A stretch of 6,986 nt of DNA from Methanosarcinales archaeon. Lineage in GTDB: Archaea > Halobacteriota > Methanosarcinia > Methanosarcinales > Methanogasteraceae. The notes under the pieces were generated by a model. It did not search any database. It was not told where the DNA came from and saw only the letters and a program-made list of their open reading frames with translations. A program made the translations under genes and the position numbers. Location: contig DAOWIV010000221.1 in the NCBI GenBank assembly GCA_030640725.1, positions 1 through 6,986 of the forward strand, in the 5' to 3' direction. Positions 6,011 through 6,986 of this stretch are shown one piece after another; position 1 is the first letter of the stretch; each line of letters starts with the position of its first letter.

Positions 6011-6328
6011 CTACACCGCGGCTATAACGATCAGATCATGCAGAAAATTGAACAACCCCAGAAAAACTGATGAGAATGCGGTGTACGCCCAGAACGGGGT
6101 TATCTCACGTTTGCGCATGTAATAATAGCCGGTGGCAAGTGTCGCCCATACCATGCCGAAGAACAGAACCGCGCCATAATCGCCAATCGCAACGAAAAAA
6201 CGAAGCAACGGATTACATTCATAGAATAAACCGGTTTGCAGGTGGTAAATAGTTAAAGCGTACGTCATAGCGCTGAACATGAAACCGAGCAGGAACACAA
6301 TATCCAGAAACTGAAACTTCACTTTCAT
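6011..6328 (-). CDS. DUF5658-like small membrane protein
   Basis: The product (105 residues from the chosen start) has three predicted membrane helices at about 8-29, 50-70 and 79-103. Helix 1 leads into the motif TYALTIYHLQTGLFYECNPL, which matches the DUF5658 pattern of an acidic residue or Thr in the helix followed by G-x-x-E-x-NP. The basic loop YYYMRKRE (68-75) is probably cytoplasmic, and the last helix has FNFLHDL. The function of this family is not known. The frame is open further upstream to a GTG at 6445, which would add 39 residues rich in Arg and Cys (RRLRRCRCGRT). I prefer the ATG at 6328 because the homologous part starts at FLDIVFLLG, but neither start has a convincing Shine-Dalgarno. 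A strong promoter lies at about 6523-6537. It stands between a TPR protein gene and an aminotransferase gene on the same strand. Confidence 0.65.
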   Translation of the reverse strand: MKVKFQFLDIVFLLGFMFSAMTYALTIYHLQTGLFYECNPLLRFFVAIGDYGAVLFFGMVWATLATGYYYMRKREITPFWAYTAFSSVFLGLFNFLHDLIVIAAV

Positions 6329-6451
6329 GTTTCTCTGCGCGGTACGACCACACCGACACCGCCTGAGCCGGCGAGGGATTGCGCCCTCCACAAGGATATT
6401 GTCACCATGTCTGCTGAAGATTGTTTCATTGTACGCCTCTCGCACCGCTAC

Positions 6452-6476
6452 CCGGGATCTCTCAGAGATCTCCCGG
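6452..6476. repeat. Hairpin in the leader of the DUF5658-like gene
   Basis: GATCTC (6456-6461) and GAGATC (6465-6470) are perfect reverse complements around TCA. The stem is extended by CCGG at 6452-6455 and 6473-6476 after a two-base bulge, giving about ten base pairs. It lies about 25 bases downstream of the predicted transcription start and just before the alternative GTG start at 6445, so it could be an RNA structure in the leader or a DNA operator. Confidence 0.5.
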
Positions 6477-6522
6477 ATATCTCGCTGGTATGTATGTGCT
6501 TTTCCGCTGTTGTTTCAGATGA

Positions 6523-6537
6523 TATATAAACTTTTTG
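6523..6537 (-). promoter_or_regulatory. BRE/TATA promoter of the DUF5658-like gene
   Basis: Read on the minus strand, CAAAAAG (6537-6531) is followed directly by TTTATATA (6530-6523), a good archaeal BRE plus TATA box in an A/T-rich island. The expected transcription start is near 6500. This gives a leader of about 170 bases to the ATG at 6328, or about 55 to the GTG at 6445. The core is near-symmetric (TATATAAA on the plus strand), so rightward antisense transcription into the TPR gene is also possible. Confidence 0.6.
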
Positions 6538-6595
6538 CCAGTAAACACTCAGCTAAAATAACAAATCAACAGCGAGAATGGTTAGCCGCCCGGGC

Positions 6596-6600
6596 AAAAA
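6596..6600 (-). terminator. Short T-run after the TPR gene
   Basis: On the minus strand five T residues lie about 20 bases after the TPR gene's stop codon and upstream of the next promoter, consistent with a separate transcription unit. No hairpin accompanies it. Confidence 0.3.
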
Positions 6601-6618
6601 CGGCATCAGTAGGTGTAA

Positions 6619-6986
6619 TCAGGGTTCGGTACGGTCGTCATCAACACGAGCTTCATCAGCCACTGGCAGGTCATCACCGTCGTCACCATCATCCCCGGTG
6701 CTTCCGGCAGCCTCATCGGATAACTCCTTAATCGACCTTGCCATCTCAGCCAGTTCCTCGTTTCCGGGATCGCGCTCACCAACTTTTACGATCATCTCGG
6801 ATGCTTCCACATATCTCCGTTTTCCCAGCAGAATCCTTGCGAGATGGATACATGCGCTCACATTATCCGGCTGGATGCGGAGAATCTCGTTATACTCGTA
6901 TTCTGCTTTTTCATCGTTTGTTTCGTACAGCAACCGTGCAAGATTCTCTCTTACAAGCATGTAGTTCGGATCGAGCCGTATCGCCA
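6619..6986 (-). CDS. TPR-repeat protein, C-terminal part (5' end outside window)
   Basis: The frame is open from the window edge to TGA at 6621-6619, showing the last 121 residues. Numbered from the window edge, residues 6-38 (PNYMLVRENLARLLYETNDE and on to ILRIQ) and 39-72 (PDNVSACIHLARILLGKRRY and on) are two tetratricopeptide units. The Pro of each unit recurs every 33-34 residues and the Leu-Ala-Arg and Tyr-x-Glu-Ala positions are as expected. A half repeat begins at Pro73. The visible start, AIRLDPNY, is itself the end of an earlier repeat, so more repeats lie upstream. The chain ends in an acidic, disordered tail with a GDDGDDGDD run and DDD close to the end. TPR arrays are scaffolds for protein-protein contacts, and no enzymatic domain is visible. 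The binding partner is unknown. It is followed on the same strand by the DUF5658-like gene, which has its own promoter. Confidence 0.8.
   Translation of the reverse strand, partial: AIRLDPNYMLVRENLARLLYETNDEKAEYEYNEILRIQPDNVSACIHLARILLGKRRYVEASEMIVKVGERDPGNEELAEMARSIKELSDEAAGSTGDDGDDGDDLPVADEARVDDDRTEP

Noticed and set aside
5330..6070. 246-codon plus-strand frame opposite the aminotransferase
   Set aside because: It mirrors the aminotransferase coding strand and is rich in Ser, Arg and Pro as shadow frames are; no domain is visible.
6671..6697. Nine-base near-repeats (TCATCACCG type) near the end of the TPR gene
   Set aside because: They encode the acidic Gly-Asp-Asp run of the protein tail and need no separate explanation.

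Overview
The window looks like a piece of a euryarchaeal genome, most likely from the methanogen or methane-oxidiser side (Methanomicrobia-like); I cannot name a genus. Four things point to archaea: a stand-alone Elp3 with the archaeal cysteine spacing and no other Elongator genes, a Shine-Dalgarno of the GGTGAT type in front of the histidine kinase, TATA-like boxes rather than bacterial -35/-10 promoters, and a DUF5658-like small membrane protein of a kind common in archaea. No stable RNA gene, IS element or CRISPR array is visible.

Left part (1-1100). The 3' end of a DHH/DHHA1-type phosphoesterase gene runs rightward and ends at 381. Convergent to it lies a short HicB-family antitoxin gene (435-662, minus) that has a good Shine-Dalgarno but no ATG, GTG or TTG start codon and no HicA partner. 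A stretch of about 440 bases without a convincing gene follows, containing one perfect 7-bp hairpin.

Middle part (1100-3098, plus strand). A two-helix membrane histidine kinase (1153-2079) has intact ATP-binding boxes, but the phospho-accepting histidine is replaced by glutamate. After a 130-base spacer of short tandem word repeats comes a small integral membrane protein of the 'small multi-drug export' family (2210-2647). The next 450 bases, between convergent genes, hold a 9-bp A/T hairpin that could terminate transcription in both directions, an intergenic repeat of the TTTGCGTC type with an 11-bp inverted repeat, and a T-run terminator for the gene on the other side.

Right part (3099-6986, minus strand). 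Reading in the direction of transcription: the 3' end of a TPR protein with an acidic tail, a small three-helix DUF5658-like membrane protein with its own strong TATA/BRE promoter and a possibly long leader, a class V aminotransferase (alanine/serine-glyoxylate type), and elp3, the tRNA wobble-uridine modification enzyme. The aminotransferase and elp3 are separated by 73 bases and are probably co-transcribed, though their functions are not obviously linked.

No clear new multi-gene system is present. The points most worth a second look are the histidine-less kinase, the start-less orphan HicB, the hairpin-bearing leader of the DUF5658-like gene, and the word-repeat intergenic elements.
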